Positions 16,178 through 24,711 of a stretch of DNA of 64,000 nucleotides are shown here, in pieces; positions within the stretch are counted from its first letter, which is position 1, and each line of letters opens with the position of its first letter. The DNA comes from Bacillus sp. 491mf. GTDB taxonomy: Bacteria > Bacillota > Bacilli > Bacillales > Bacillaceae_G. The stretch is from positions 1 through 64,000 of the forward strand of contig NZ_FOLV01000003.1 of NCBI RefSeq assembly GCF_900112415.1, written 5' to 3'. Position numbers and translations under genes: made by a program. The notes under the pieces were generated by a model, which saw only the letters and a program-made list of their open reading frames with translations, searched no databases and was not told the DNA's origin.

Positions 16178-17935
16178 GTGAAAAAAATTATAAATAAACC
16201 TGAAACTCTCGTTATGGAGATGTGCAATGGAATGGTTATGGCTCATCCGGAGCTGGAATTGTTGAAAAAGTATAAGGTAATGAAGAAAAAAGAAATGGAC
16301 GAAAATAAAGTAACGTTAATTAGCGGTGGCGGTAGTGGACATGAACCGGCACATGCGGGTTTAGTTGGGAAAGGGATGCTGGATGCTGCAGTCTGCGGGG
16401 ATGTGTTTGCTTCACCTTCACAAATACAGGTATATCAAGCGATTAAAGCAACAGCTAGCAAAAAAGGTACGCTGCTCATTATTAAGAATTACAGTGGAGA
16501 TATCATGAACTTTAAAAATGGAGCTCACTTAGCTACTGAGGATGGCATTCAAGTAGAATATGTCCGCGTAGATGATGATATTGCCGTAGAAGATAGTCTG
16601 TATACAGTAGGACGCCGCGGTGTTGCAGGGGTTGTATTCGTACATAAAATAGCCGGTGCAGCCGCAGAAGAAGGTATGGACTTGCTGCAGGTTAAAGCTG
16701 TAGCGGAAAAAGCAGCGGCAAATGTTCGCACAATTGGCCTAGCGCTAACATCCTGTACAGTTCCTGCTAGTGGATCACCTACTTTCAAATTGGGTGAAGA
16801 TGAGATGGAATATGGCGTTGGTATTCATGGAGAGCCGGGCAGAAAACGGGAAAAAATGGCGACTGCAGACGAGTTGGCTTTACGCATGACAAATGACCTT
16901 GTGAAGGATTTACAGTTAGATGGTAATGAGGGTGCTGAAATTGCTGTTTTAGTAAACGGATTTGGTGGTACACCGCTTCAAGAACTTTATTTATTTAACA
17001 ATGCGATTACTAGGGAGTTAAGCGGCAGAAATATACGGATAAATAGAACGTTTGTCGGTAATTACATGACTAGTATTGATATGGCCGGAATTTCTCTAAC
17101 AGTAATGAAGCTGGATGATGAGCTGAAAACGTTGCTATCGAAAGAATGTAATACACCTGCATTTAAGGTAGACGGGCCAGTTGAGAGTGTAGAATACGTT
17201 GCTGTTGAGGAGAAAGAGGAAGAGAAACCAGTTTTCTTTGAGACGGAAACAGCGGAAGAACATGCGATCATCAAGAATGAGGTCATCACATTAGATAACA
17301 TGGTTTATCTTGTAGATAAAATGAGCGAAGTCATTATCAAGAATGAAGTGCCTTTCTGTGAATTGGATACCCATGCAGGTGATGGCGATTTCGGAATGAG
17401 CGTCGCGAAAGGATTCAAGCAATTAAAACGAGAATGGAGTTCGATTTTGAATCAAGAACGTTTACATATAGGGAAATTCCTAGATGCATGTTCTATGGTT
17501 ATTATGGAACATTGCGGCGGAGCATCTGGTCCAATTTGGGGCGGAGCTTTCCGAGCTGCAGCTAAGGCTGTAGAAAACAAAGAGGAATTAACAGTTAAAG
17601 ATTTTGCTGACATGTTGCAAGCTTCACTTATCGGTATTCAGTCTATTGGAGAGCGATCTTTCGGAAGAGGGGCAGAAATAGGTGATAAAACGCTTGTGGA
17701 TGCACTTGCGCCTTGTGTAAATTCTTGGTCAGAAAGTGCGATAACTGGCGTGGACGTTAAGACTGCTTTTGAAAAAGGGGCAGCGGCTGCCGTTAAAGGA
17801 GCGGAATATACGAAAGAAATCGTTGCTCGAATGGGCCGCGCTGGAACAGTTGGTGAAAGAAGCTTAGGTTATCCAGATGCAGGAGCCTACGCTCTAGGGG
17901 TTATATTTACAGAGCTCTCTCGTAGTTTAAAATAA
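16178..17935 (+). CDS. Dihydroxyacetone kinase, fused DhaK and DhaL domains
   Basis: 585 residues. The DhaK domain (about 1-330) has GHEPAH with His59, Asp108 in YSGDIMNF and the substrate-binding His217 in GVGIHGEPG. An acidic linker (about 335-365) leads to a DhaL domain whose nucleotide motif is DTHAGDGDFG (Asp397, 402, 404; the usual His after it is Phe405), with HCGGASGPIWGGAF further on. A K-L fusion is the layout of ATP-dependent kinases, unlike PTS-dependent DhaK/DhaL/DhaM; no dhaM was seen. Product would be dihydroxyacetone phosphate for glycolysis. It is divergent from dhaS-dhaQ with the DhaS site between. RBS GAGGAGGAG before GTG 16178. Confidence 0.88.
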   Translation: MKKIINKPETLVMEMCNGMVMAHPELELLKKYKVMKKKEMDENKVTLISGGGSGHEPAHAGLVGKGMLDAAVCGDVFASPSQIQVYQAIKATASKKGTLLIIKNYSGDIMNFKNGAHLATEDGIQVEYVRVDDDIAVEDSLYTVGRRGVAGVVFVHKIAGAAAEEGMDLLQVKAVAEKAAANVRTIGLALTSCTVPASGSPTFKLGEDEMEYGVGIHGEPGRKREKMATADELALRMTNDLVKDLQLDGNEGAEIAVLVNGFGGTPLQELYLFNNAITRELSGRNIRINRTFVGNYMTSIDMAGISLTVMKLDDELKTLLSKECNTPAFKVDGPVESVEYVAVEEKEEEKPVFFETETAEEHAIIKNEVITLDNMVYLVDKMSEVIIKNEVPFCELDTHAGDGDFGMSVAKGFKQLKREWSSILNQERLHIGKFLDACSMVIMEHCGGASGPIWGGAFRAAAKAVENKEELTVKDFADMLQASLIGIQSIGERSFGRGAEIGDKTLVDALAPCVNSWSESAITGVDVKTAFEKGAAAAVKGAEYTKEIVARMGRAGTVGERSLGYPDAGAYALGVIFTELSRSLK

Positions 17936-17945
17936 TAGCACTACT

Positions 17946-17995
17946 TTAGAAACGTTATCTTTTCTAGATATGACTAGGAAAGATAACGTTTTTTA
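17946..17995 (+). terminator. Terminator of the kinase gene
   Basis: AAACGTTATCTTTTCTAG pairs with CTAGGAAAGATAACGTTT and runs into T residues. Confidence 0.85.
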
Positions 17996-18121
17996 TGTTA
18001 GGGGGTCCCCATATAGTAAAAAATATATGAATAGGTGCCTATATCACTTCACGATAATCCTTTATAAAATGAACTCCCGCTCCATGATTAACAACCAACA
18101 AAGGGAGCTATCTCCAAATTT

Positions 18122-18360
18122 ATTAACATAAAAAAACATATATGTTTGTTAATTTAGAATTTATTGTTAATTATTTATCAATTTCAAAAATACATATTCT
18201 TACATAATATACAAATATATACCTTTACTTTAATTTCCAAGGGAAATATAATTTTCTATGTAATTACATTTTTATGGGATTTTATCGTAAAAATTGGAAA
18301 AAGGGTAGGGGAAACAGAGTTAAACAGTCGGTGTTTGTTAATTTATTAACTTTGTTAAGT
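18122..18360. promoter_or_regulatory. Long AT-rich leader with repeated GTTAAT boxes
   Basis: The 500 bases before the decarboxylase gene hold no convincing gene. Boxes of the form TTGTTAAT or its complement recur at about 18122, 18145, 18164 and 18334, the last being the dyad GTTAATTTATTAAC. They may bind a regulator or simply reflect AT richness. Confidence 0.35.
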
Positions 18361-18439
18361 TTTTTATTCTCCTGTAAGTAATTTAAGTATTTTCATATAA
18401 AGAAATTGAAAATAGATATCTATAAGGAGATGAACACAT

Positions 18440-20092
18440 ATGAAAGATATTTTAGAATTATTCCCAAGTGCTGATGGTAATCCAAAAACACAAGAGCTAT
18501 TTTTGGAATCGATAAAAAGAATAGTTAGCAATCTTGGTCATTTAAAAAATGAAAATCGAGCAACCTTAGGAAATATTGAGGAAAAATCAGTAGAATATTA
18601 CAATGAATTAATTTGTAGCAGTCATATACCAGAAACGGGTATTGGTATCCCTAATGTTATTGAAGAGCTAAACCAATTTATGAACGGACACCCTTATCCG
18701 AATAAATATTATTTATCTAATGCTGTACCTCTTCCGAGCATTCCATCATTACTAGGTACATTGACCATGACACTATTAAATGGTAATGGCGTTTGGGATG
18801 TATATGGTCCTGCAGCAGCAGAAGCAGAAGTAAAAGTTGTGTCTATGCTCTCGAAATTGATTGGTTATGATCCAAATAATAGTGGTGGTTATACAACATG
18901 GGGGGGACAAGGCTGCGTATTTTCAAGTTTACGCTTAGCTATTTCAAAAAGCTTTCCACAAGCAAAAGAACAAGGTGTTCCTCGAAATGTATATTGCTTT
19001 GCTTCTGAGAATGCACATTATAGTTTATTGAAATCGGCGGAGGCAACAGGAATTGGTACAAATAATTTAATTAAAGTAAAAGCTGATCCTTATACAAATT
19101 CTATAGACATAGAAGATTTAGAGAAAAAGATCATAGAAGTTATCGACAAAGGAGGCATCCCTCTTTATATTCTAGCAACTATGGGTACAACAGATACATT
19201 TGCGATTGATAATATAAAGAAAATTAAAGAGGTTGCTGAATTAATAGAAGATCAATACAAATTAAACCCTATTTACATTCACGCTGATTCTGCAATGGGC
19301 GGTTTCTATAGTTTCTTTAATCATTATGACTTTGAACAGAATCCACTATTGTTTGAACCTTTCGTAAGAGATGCCTTGCAACAAATACAAGAACAAATGC
19401 AATACATGTATCTTGCTGATAGTGTATGTTTTGATTTTCATAAATTGGGTCAAACCCCTTATGCTACAAGTATTTGGATTGTTAAAAATCATAATGATTT
19501 GCGCATTATGGATATAGAACAAAATGACACCCCTTATCTTGGTAACAGATCATATGGTAGTTATCATACAGGCTATACATTAGAATGCTCACGGTCTGGA
19601 AATGCTATTCCAATGTACGTGAATTTACTAGCATTTGGCGTGGAAGGATATCAAAAATTATTAGCAAATTATGTTCGAGTAAATCTTTTATTTAGAAAAA
19701 AATTAAGAACAGCTTTACCTCAAGTAGCCGTAACGAATGATTACACGTATGGTCCAATTACGACATTTCGTTTCTATATGCATGGCGATGGTGAAGAGAA
19801 TTGGAATGAAGAAAGAACAGGAAAATCAACGCAAGAAACTATAGAGGAAACAAACAAATTAAATATTGAAATATTTAATCACCTAGGAAAAAATCGAGAT
19901 CAGATCTTTTTAGGCGATACAACTCGTTCTTGTGTAGTTAACGTTATAAATGGAAGTGAACGCTATCCAATTTCAACTATTAAGTTTTTCTCTATATCCC
20001 CATATACAACAGTTGAATGTTTAGATGAGATTGTGGCATTTATTAAAAAACATGTTCTTATTGTAACGAATAATATCTATGCTTGTGTTTAA
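18440..20092 (+). CDS. PLP-dependent group II amino acid decarboxylase
   Basis: 550 residues of the fold-type I group II decarboxylase family (glutamate, tyrosine, aromatic amino acids). Visible landmarks are WGGQGCVFSSLRLA (about 154-167, phosphate-binding region), His193 in ENAHYS that would stack on the cofactor, Asp283 in HADSAMGG that pairs with the pyridine nitrogen, and the Schiff-base Lys335 in FDFHKLG. It converts an amino acid to its amine and CO2; the substrate cannot be read reliably. RBS AAGGAGATGAACAC before ATG. An N-acyltransferase gene of arylalkylamine type follows 117 bases downstream, which hints at an aromatic amine product. Codon use is AT-rich like its neighbours. Confidence 0.85.
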   Translation: MKDILELFPSADGNPKTQELFLESIKRIVSNLGHLKNENRATLGNIEEKSVEYYNELICSSHIPETGIGIPNVIEELNQFMNGHPYPNKYYLSNAVPLPSIPSLLGTLTMTLLNGNGVWDVYGPAAAEAEVKVVSMLSKLIGYDPNNSGGYTTWGGQGCVFSSLRLAISKSFPQAKEQGVPRNVYCFASENAHYSLLKSAEATGIGTNNLIKVKADPYTNSIDIEDLEKKIIEVIDKGGIPLYILATMGTTDTFAIDNIKKIKEVAELIEDQYKLNPIYIHADSAMGGFYSFFNHYDFEQNPLLFEPFVRDALQQIQEQMQYMYLADSVCFDFHKLGQTPYATSIWIVKNHNDLRIMDIEQNDTPYLGNRSYGSYHTGYTLECSRSGNAIPMYVNLLAFGVEGYQKLLANYVRVNLLFRKKLRTALPQVAVTNDYTYGPITTFRFYMHGDGEENWNEERTGKSTQETIEETNKLNIEIFNHLGKNRDQIFLGDTTRSCVVNVINGSERYPISTIKFFSISPYTTVECLDEIVAFIKKHVLIVTNNIYACV

Positions 20093-20209
20093 TAAATTCA
20101 TATATTATTGATTTAATATTCAAGGTTTAGTTCATTTTTCATTAAGAAATATCACTAATATCTTTATAAACATACCTAATTTAATTGTCTATGAAAAGAG
20201 GAATAATAG

Positions 20210-20857
20210 ATGAACATAGAAATACTAGGAACTCAACATATTAAAGATGCAGCTACCTTAATTGCACAATCTTTCGTAAATGGTGAACCCCTTGTGAGTG
20301 GTTTGCAAATTCCTTTCGCTTCTTTTAATAAAATGTGTGAAGAAATGGTAAGTCAAGCCGTTTCTCAATCTATGTCATTTGTAGCAATGGAAAATTTCCA
20401 AATGATAGGCGTTCTCTTAGTAAGAAAAGCCAATCAACCACTTATAGATAAAGAAAAAGCAAACGAAATATGTCCTCAAATGGGCTCGATTTTTCAACTA
20501 TTAGATACATTAGAAGTAAACTCAATAGAATTCTCCCATCTACATAAAGAAAATTTAGTTTACCTAGATATGGGAGCTTGTCACCCAGATTGGATGGGGA
20601 ACGGCGTAGTCACTGATCTTCTTTCACATGCAATGCAAGAAATAGCTCTAAAACGAAATTTTGATATAGTTGCTGCTTGTACAAATAAAATTTCTCAACA
20701 AGTTCTCAAAAAACGATATAAACCTGTTCAGATTAACGAAATTGTATATAGTGACTTTCTTTATCAAGGTATGTATCCATTTTCACACATAACATCTTCT
20801 TTAACAGCTCAGTTGTTATATATACCTCAATCACAATTAGTAATTAAGGCTATTTAA
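20210..20857 (+). CDS. Arylalkylamine N-acyltransferase-like GNAT protein
   Basis: 215 residues. The order of segments SFVNGEPL (about 23-30), MCEEMVSQAV, MSFVAMENFQMIGVLLVRK, YLDMGACHPDWMGNGVVTDLL (CoA loop, degenerate, about 120-140) and AACTNKISQQVLKKR matches insect-type arylalkylamine N-acetyltransferases, where the N-terminal EPL and the beta-4 Asp shape the amine site. The usual R/QxxGxG CoA loop is reduced to DWMGNG. If it acts on the product of the preceding decarboxylase it would cap an amine as an amide. RBS AAGAGGAATAATAG before ATG 20210. Assignment to the superfamily is firm, to the AANAT type probable. Confidence 0.75.
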   Translation: MNIEILGTQHIKDAATLIAQSFVNGEPLVSGLQIPFASFNKMCEEMVSQAVSQSMSFVAMENFQMIGVLLVRKANQPLIDKEKANEICPQMGSIFQLLDTLEVNSIEFSHLHKENLVYLDMGACHPDWMGNGVVTDLLSHAMQEIALKRNFDIVAACTNKISQQVLKKRYKPVQINEIVYSDFLYQGMYPFSHITSSLTAQLLYIPQSQLVIKAI

Positions 20858-20968
20858 AATATATAGAGGCCAACACATATTGAAAGATTTGGGTGTGAAT
20901 GCCACTGTTTAATAAAATGGAACAAAAATACAGTGTAAGTAAAGGTTTATAAAATATTATAGGAATTA

Positions 20969-21008
20969 AAAAAGCCAGACATCCAATTCAGGATATCTGG
21001 CTTGATTT
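20969..21008 (+). terminator. Terminator after the decarboxylase/acyltransferase pair
   Basis: AAGCCAGACATCC pairs with GGATATCTGGCTT and is followed by GATTT. It is 110 bases beyond the acyltransferase stop. Confidence 0.65.
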
Positions 21009-21148
21009 CGTATTAAAAAAGACATGACACTATCTACATGATATAAAAAACTGAATTATAAGTCTATATCTTTTTTTGAAAAAATGAAAAAATAAGAGTG
21101 TGCACAAGAAACGTAACGTTACGACCAATATAGAAAAGAGGGCGTACG

Positions 21149-21910
21149 ATGAGAAGAACAATGACGACTGATGAAGCAATTAAGCGTTGGAACAAACATG
21201 CTGAACATTTTACAGCAAACTATGATGAGCATGGCGGTATTCATAGAGAGGTATTGTTAAATCCTGCACTTTTTTCATTAATAGAAGATGTGAAGGGAAA
21301 AAAACTTTTAGATGCTGGATGCGGAGAGGGTTATTTAAGTAGAATCCTTGCCAAACAAGGAGCCACTGTGACAGCTGTTGATTATGCGGAAAAGATGATT
21401 GAAATTGCTAAACAAAGAACGAAAAGCGATGAAGCAATCGAATATAAACAAGGGAATTGTGAGAAACTCGATTTTCTAGCAGATGCACAGTACGATATGA
21501 TCGTTTCAAATATGGTTATTCAAGACTTAGAAAATTATGAAGCAGCATTAGGTGAGATGTACAGGCTCTTAAAGCAAGGTGGTACATTTATTTTCTCCAT
21601 TCTTCACCCTTGTTTTATCACGCCAAATAGTGGATGGATGGGGCGTGAACAAGTCGATCAACAATATTGGAAGGTTCAGCGTTATTTTTATGAAGGGGTA
21701 TATGATCAAAGGTTTCCGATAGATTCTGATGAAAAGATTGTATTTTATCATCGGACATTGACGAGCTATTTTAAAGCGATTCACCGAGTTGGGTTTACTT
21801 TAGTAGATGTTATCGAACCGATGCCTTCTGTAGAAATGCTAAAAAAGTATCCGCAATTTGAAGAGGATTTACACTGTGCGGACTTCATTATATTTAAATT
21901 AAGAAAATAA
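21149..21910 (+). CDS. Class I SAM-dependent methyltransferase
   Basis: 253 residues. Motif I KLLDAGCGEGYLSRILAKQG (about 51-70) binds S-adenosylmethionine; AVDYAEKMIEIAKQR (motif post I), QYDMIVSNMVIQDLENYE and LKQGGTFIFSILHPCF complete the UbiE/methyltransferase-11 pattern. The acceptor is unknown. RBS AAAGAGGGCGTACG before ATG 21149. A perfect 12-bp palindrome CGTAACGTTACG lies about 30 bases upstream of the start, a possible operator. Confidence 0.88.
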   Translation: MRRTMTTDEAIKRWNKHAEHFTANYDEHGGIHREVLLNPALFSLIEDVKGKKLLDAGCGEGYLSRILAKQGATVTAVDYAEKMIEIAKQRTKSDEAIEYKQGNCEKLDFLADAQYDMIVSNMVIQDLENYEAALGEMYRLLKQGGTFIFSILHPCFITPNSGWMGREQVDQQYWKVQRYFYEGVYDQRFPIDSDEKIVFYHRTLTSYFKAIHRVGFTLVDVIEPMPSVEMLKKYPQFEEDLHCADFIIFKLRK

Positions 21911-21939
21911 GCAGTCATATATGATAAGGAGGGAAATGT

Positions 21940-22467
21940 GTGCGGATATTTCATGTCAGTGAAGAGAGTGATATTCAAGTGTTTCAGCCCCGATTACCGA
22001 ATCGACCGGATTTAGATCCAATGAAAGGGCTCGTATGGGCAATAGAGGAACGGTGCTTACCTAATTTTTTAACACCGAGAAATTGCCCGCGTGTTTGCTA
22101 TTATATCGGTCCAAATACATCTGAAGTTGATATGCAAGCATATTTATCATCAAAGTCATGTTCGCATGTTGTCGTTATTGAAAACAAATGGTTTGAAACG
22201 ATGAAAAATACGAAATTATACTTGTATGAATTTGATAGAAAGCAATTCACACTGCAAGACGAGAATGCTGGCTATTATGTAAGTGAAACAGTGCAAATTC
22301 CAATTGCCAAGTGGGAAGTAGTTGATATATTTCAAGAACAGTTCACACGTAATGTTGAATTGCGCCTAGTAAATAACTTGTGGGATATTTGGGATGAAAT
22401 TCAAAACACAACATTTCATTGGTCAATGTGTAGAATGCAGTTTGCGCAGCCGAGGTTTGAGGGATAA
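21940..22467 (+). CDS. Conserved Bacillus protein of unknown function (DUF6886-like)
   Basis: 175 residues beginning MRIFHVSEESDIQVFQPRLP at a GTG start placed after AAGGAGGGAAATGT. The N-terminal HVSEESDIQ.F.PR pattern recurs in a conserved Bacillus family I believe is DUF6886; it resembles a mono-ADP-ribosyl-type entry motif only superficially. There is no signal peptide or membrane segment. It lies 29 bases after the methyltransferase and may be cotranscribed with it. Confidence 0.65.
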   Translation: MRIFHVSEESDIQVFQPRLPNRPDLDPMKGLVWAIEERCLPNFLTPRNCPRVCYYIGPNTSEVDMQAYLSSKSCSHVVVIENKWFETMKNTKLYLYEFDRKQFTLQDENAGYYVSETVQIPIAKWEVVDIFQEQFTRNVELRLVNNLWDIWDEIQNTTFHWSMCRMQFAQPRFEG

Positions 22468-22483
22468 GTTGTGATCTGATAAG

Positions 22484-22521
22484 GGAACCTCTTTTGAATA
22501 ATCTTTTCAAAAGGGGTTTTC
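22484..22521 (+). terminator. Terminator after the DUF6886-like gene
   Basis: AACCTCTTTTGAA pairs with TTCAAAAGGGGTT and is followed by TTCTTGTTTT. Confidence 0.7.
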
Positions 22522-22559
22522 TTGTTTTGATGTAATAGGAGAGTTTGAGAAGGATTTTT

Positions 22560-22716
22560 ATAAAGTGAAACTTCCGTCAGTGGGGGGGTCTTCATCCCTC
22601 ACTGACGGTTAGTTGAACCAATCGGGCTTTTACGGGCAGTAAGACCCCACCTATCTTCTTTGCTTCTCTCTAAATCTTGAGGTGGGGGTCTTACTGCCCA
22701 CGAATAGCGGGATAAA
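22560..22716. repeat. bcr1-like intergenic repeat, full-length copy
   Basis: About 157 bp starting TAAAGTGAAACTTCCGTCAG and ending ATAGCGGGATAAA. It contains nested inverted repeats (CCGTCAGTG / CACTGACGG; GGGCAGTAAGACCCCACC / GGTGGGGGTCTTACTGCCC). Length, ends and secondary structure fit bcr1, a non-coding repeat of the B. cereus group. Shorter, inverted relatives lie at 48035, 53585 and 54642. Confidence 0.75.
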
Positions 22717-22803
22717 TCTGAAATAGAGTTGTACCGTTTTAAAAAAAGGGATTTGCAAATGTTAACAGAAAAGAATATTGAGAAAGAAAAATGGAGGGTA
22801 TAT

Positions 22804-23007
22804 ATGACGAATTACTTATTGCCGAATTTTATTATTAAAGAACGTAGTAAGGTATCGGAATATTTTATTAAATTAAACATGTATGATTTTCACCGTTCTT
22901 ACATACCGATGTGGCTAGAAAAACATAAATTGAATCAAGAATTTGATTTGGATAGTCTATGGAAAGTTAGAGAAGAATGTATCCAAGAGTTGTCAGCAAC
23001 ATCATAA
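22804..23007 (+). CDS. Small hypothetical protein, 67 residues
   Basis: ATG 22804 is chosen because a strong GGAGGGTATAT site precedes it; an in-frame ATG at 22759 has a weaker GGGATTTGCAA. The protein starts MTNYLLPNFIIKERSKVSEY and is charged and mostly helical, with no membrane segment. I do not recognise a family. It lies between the bcr1-like repeat and the GntR gene on the other strand. Confidence 0.55.
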   Translation: MTNYLLPNFIIKERSKVSEYFIKLNMYDFHRSYIPMWLEKHKLNQEFDLDSLWKVREECIQELSATS

Positions 23008-23154
23008 GAATTTTAGCTTCCTTATGTAATTAACAGGATGTCTTATTTATATAAACATCATGGAAATTAGTTGTTTTTTATAAAAAGTAAATTTGTGATT
23101 ATGTATGTAGAGCAAGTTTTGATCAATCTGCTTTCTCCTTTTGTTTGAAACATT

Positions 23155-23211
23155 ACATGTGGCAGAAAAGAGGCCCTGACCGCTTCTATGTACGGCCAGA
23201 TCCTCTCGCCC
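23155..23211. repeat. Dispersed TGACCGCT hairpin element, copy 1
   Basis: This stretch (GGCAGAAAAGAGG, CTGACCGCTTCTATG, CGGCCAGATCCTCTC) matches the reverse complement of 33941-33999, with partial copies near 54735 and 57313. It sits just beyond the stop of the GntR gene and can serve as its terminator. Confidence 0.65.
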
Positions 23212-23234
23212 TCCTAAAAAAGGGGTTTCTCTCA

Positions 23235-23978
23235 TTACTTCGATGTTTTAATCTTAATCTGACTAAACTCTTTCGGTATATAATATTTGTTATAAACAAC
23301 AGGATACTTATCGCTAATATAGACACTTTCTAAAATTAAATCACATTCCTCACCGTGGAACAGCTGATATTTTAATGACGACGGTGTATTGACAGAAGTA
23401 GACCGCTTAATTTCAATGGTAGAGGAATTAGCGAGTTCATATATTTTCTCCTCCAACATTTCTAATAATTGGTTCTCGTTTTGTAAGTCAAGGTTTAACT
23501 TCGAAACCGCTTCGATTGGCATCATCGTAAAAGCAAAAGCTACGATTTTATCGTTACTTTTATACCAGCGTTCCAATGCAACCACTGCAGTCATTTCTTG
23601 ATTTAATACTTGCATCGCATAGTCTGTGACTAGATCAATTCGAAAAATAAGTTCGATATCATCTATTTTTTCGGTATAGCATTTATATAAAGGGTTCCCT
23701 AACTTTTCCAAGCCATCCATACCTTCATTATGATGAAAGTATGTAATGAAATTTCCTTTTCCATGGATATTTTTCACCAATCCATCTTCTTGCAACAGTG
23801 CTAAAGCATGTCGTAATGTCATTCTGCTTACACCAAATATTTTTGCTAATTCGGGTTCTGTTGGAAGTTTGCTGTTTGGAGGAAATGTTCCATCCATGAT
23901 TAATGTATACAACTGGTCATATACAGTGACAAATAACGGCTTTTTTTGTTTGCTGAGTTCTTTAAGTTTATTGTTCAT
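23235..23978 (-). CDS. GntR-family regulator with UTRA domain (HutC subfamily)
   Basis: 247 residues. The N-terminal winged helix is typical GntR: LYTLIMDGTFPPNSKLPTEPELAKIFGVSRMTLRHALALLQEDGL (about 24-68) with GKGNFI after it. The C-terminal UTRA domain (about 90-240) binds a small effector, often a sugar phosphate or amino acid derivative. No metabolic gene is adjacent, so its target is unknown. The divergent Crp/Fnr gene shares the 144-base promoter region. Confidence 0.88.
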   Translation of the reverse strand: MNNKLKELSKQKKPLFVTVYDQLYTLIMDGTFPPNSKLPTEPELAKIFGVSRMTLRHALALLQEDGLVKNIHGKGNFITYFHHNEGMDGLEKLGNPLYKCYTEKIDDIELIFRIDLVTDYAMQVLNQEMTAVVALERWYKSNDKIVAFAFTMMPIEAVSKLNLDLQNENQLLEMLEEKIYELANSSTIEIKRSTSVNTPSSLKYQLFHGEECDLILESVYISDKYPVVYNKYYIPKEFSQIKIKTSK

Positions 23979-24122
23979 GTTTTTATACCCCTATAGCTTT
24001 TTCAAATTCATAACTATCAATTGCGAATTCTTTGTTCTATTGTAACTTACTTTTTGCTGGAAATTAATGCGCTTTCAAAAATTCATTATTTCGATTGAAT
24101 CAATCGGTGAAAGGGAAGTTAT

Positions 24123-24707
24123 ATGGAAAAAATATTATTGAAGTATTTAAGTAAATTTACAACGTTTAACGAAAAAGAGCAACAGCAAATTGTTAAAGAC
24201 ATACTGATTGAAGAATATAAAAAAGGAACAATGCTCCTTAGACAAGGGGATATTCCTATGAAATGTTACTTCGTATTACAGGGATGCGTTCGGCAGTATT
24301 CAATAGATGAAACTGGGAGGGAAGTCACATCTAATTTTTACACAGAAGAACAGGCGATTGCGAATTTTAATTATCATAAACAAGATAAGGCATCGTCGTA
24401 TTCTTTAGTTTGTATAGAAGACTGCATATTGGTCGTTGGTGATCTTGCTGCCGAACAGGACATGTATAACAAATATACACAATTGGAAACAATGACTCGC
24501 AAGATGATTGAGGAAAAACTAGGTGACATGCAAGATGAATTGGCTTCATTTATCGCCTCTACACCTGAAGGACGCTACAAGTCACTATTACGGAAACGAC
24601 CTCATTTAGTCAATCGTGTCCCTCAACATCAGTTGGCGAGCTATCTTGGGATTACTCCAGAGTCGTTAAGTAGAATTAAGAAGCGCATTTATAAAGAGAA
24701 TTGTTAG
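24123..24707 (+). CDS. Crp/Fnr-family transcriptional regulator
   Basis: 194 residues. A cyclic-nucleotide-binding-like beta barrel (about 20-115, EYKKGTMLLRQGDIPMKCYFVLQGCVRQY) is followed by a dimer helix and a C-terminal helix-turn-helix QHQLASYLGITPESLSRIKKRI (about 170-191). No cysteine cluster for an iron-sulphur centre is seen, so it is not Fnr itself. A cre-like sequence (TGAAAGCGCATTAA on the minus strand) lies about 50 bases upstream. It converges with the DUF4386 gene, with only 4 bases between the stop codons. Confidence 0.85.
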   Translation: MEKILLKYLSKFTTFNEKEQQQIVKDILIEEYKKGTMLLRQGDIPMKCYFVLQGCVRQYSIDETGREVTSNFYTEEQAIANFNYHKQDKASSYSLVCIEDCILVVGDLAAEQDMYNKYTQLETMTRKMIEEKLGDMQDELASFIASTPEGRYKSLLRKRPHLVNRVPQHQLASYLGITPESLSRIKKRIYKENC

Positions 24708-24711
24708 GAAA

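Noticed and set aside
18164-18349. 61-codon ORF in the leader of the decarboxylase gene
   Set aside because: It has no ribosome binding site, low-complexity AT-rich composition and no recognisable features; the region is better seen as a regulatory leader.
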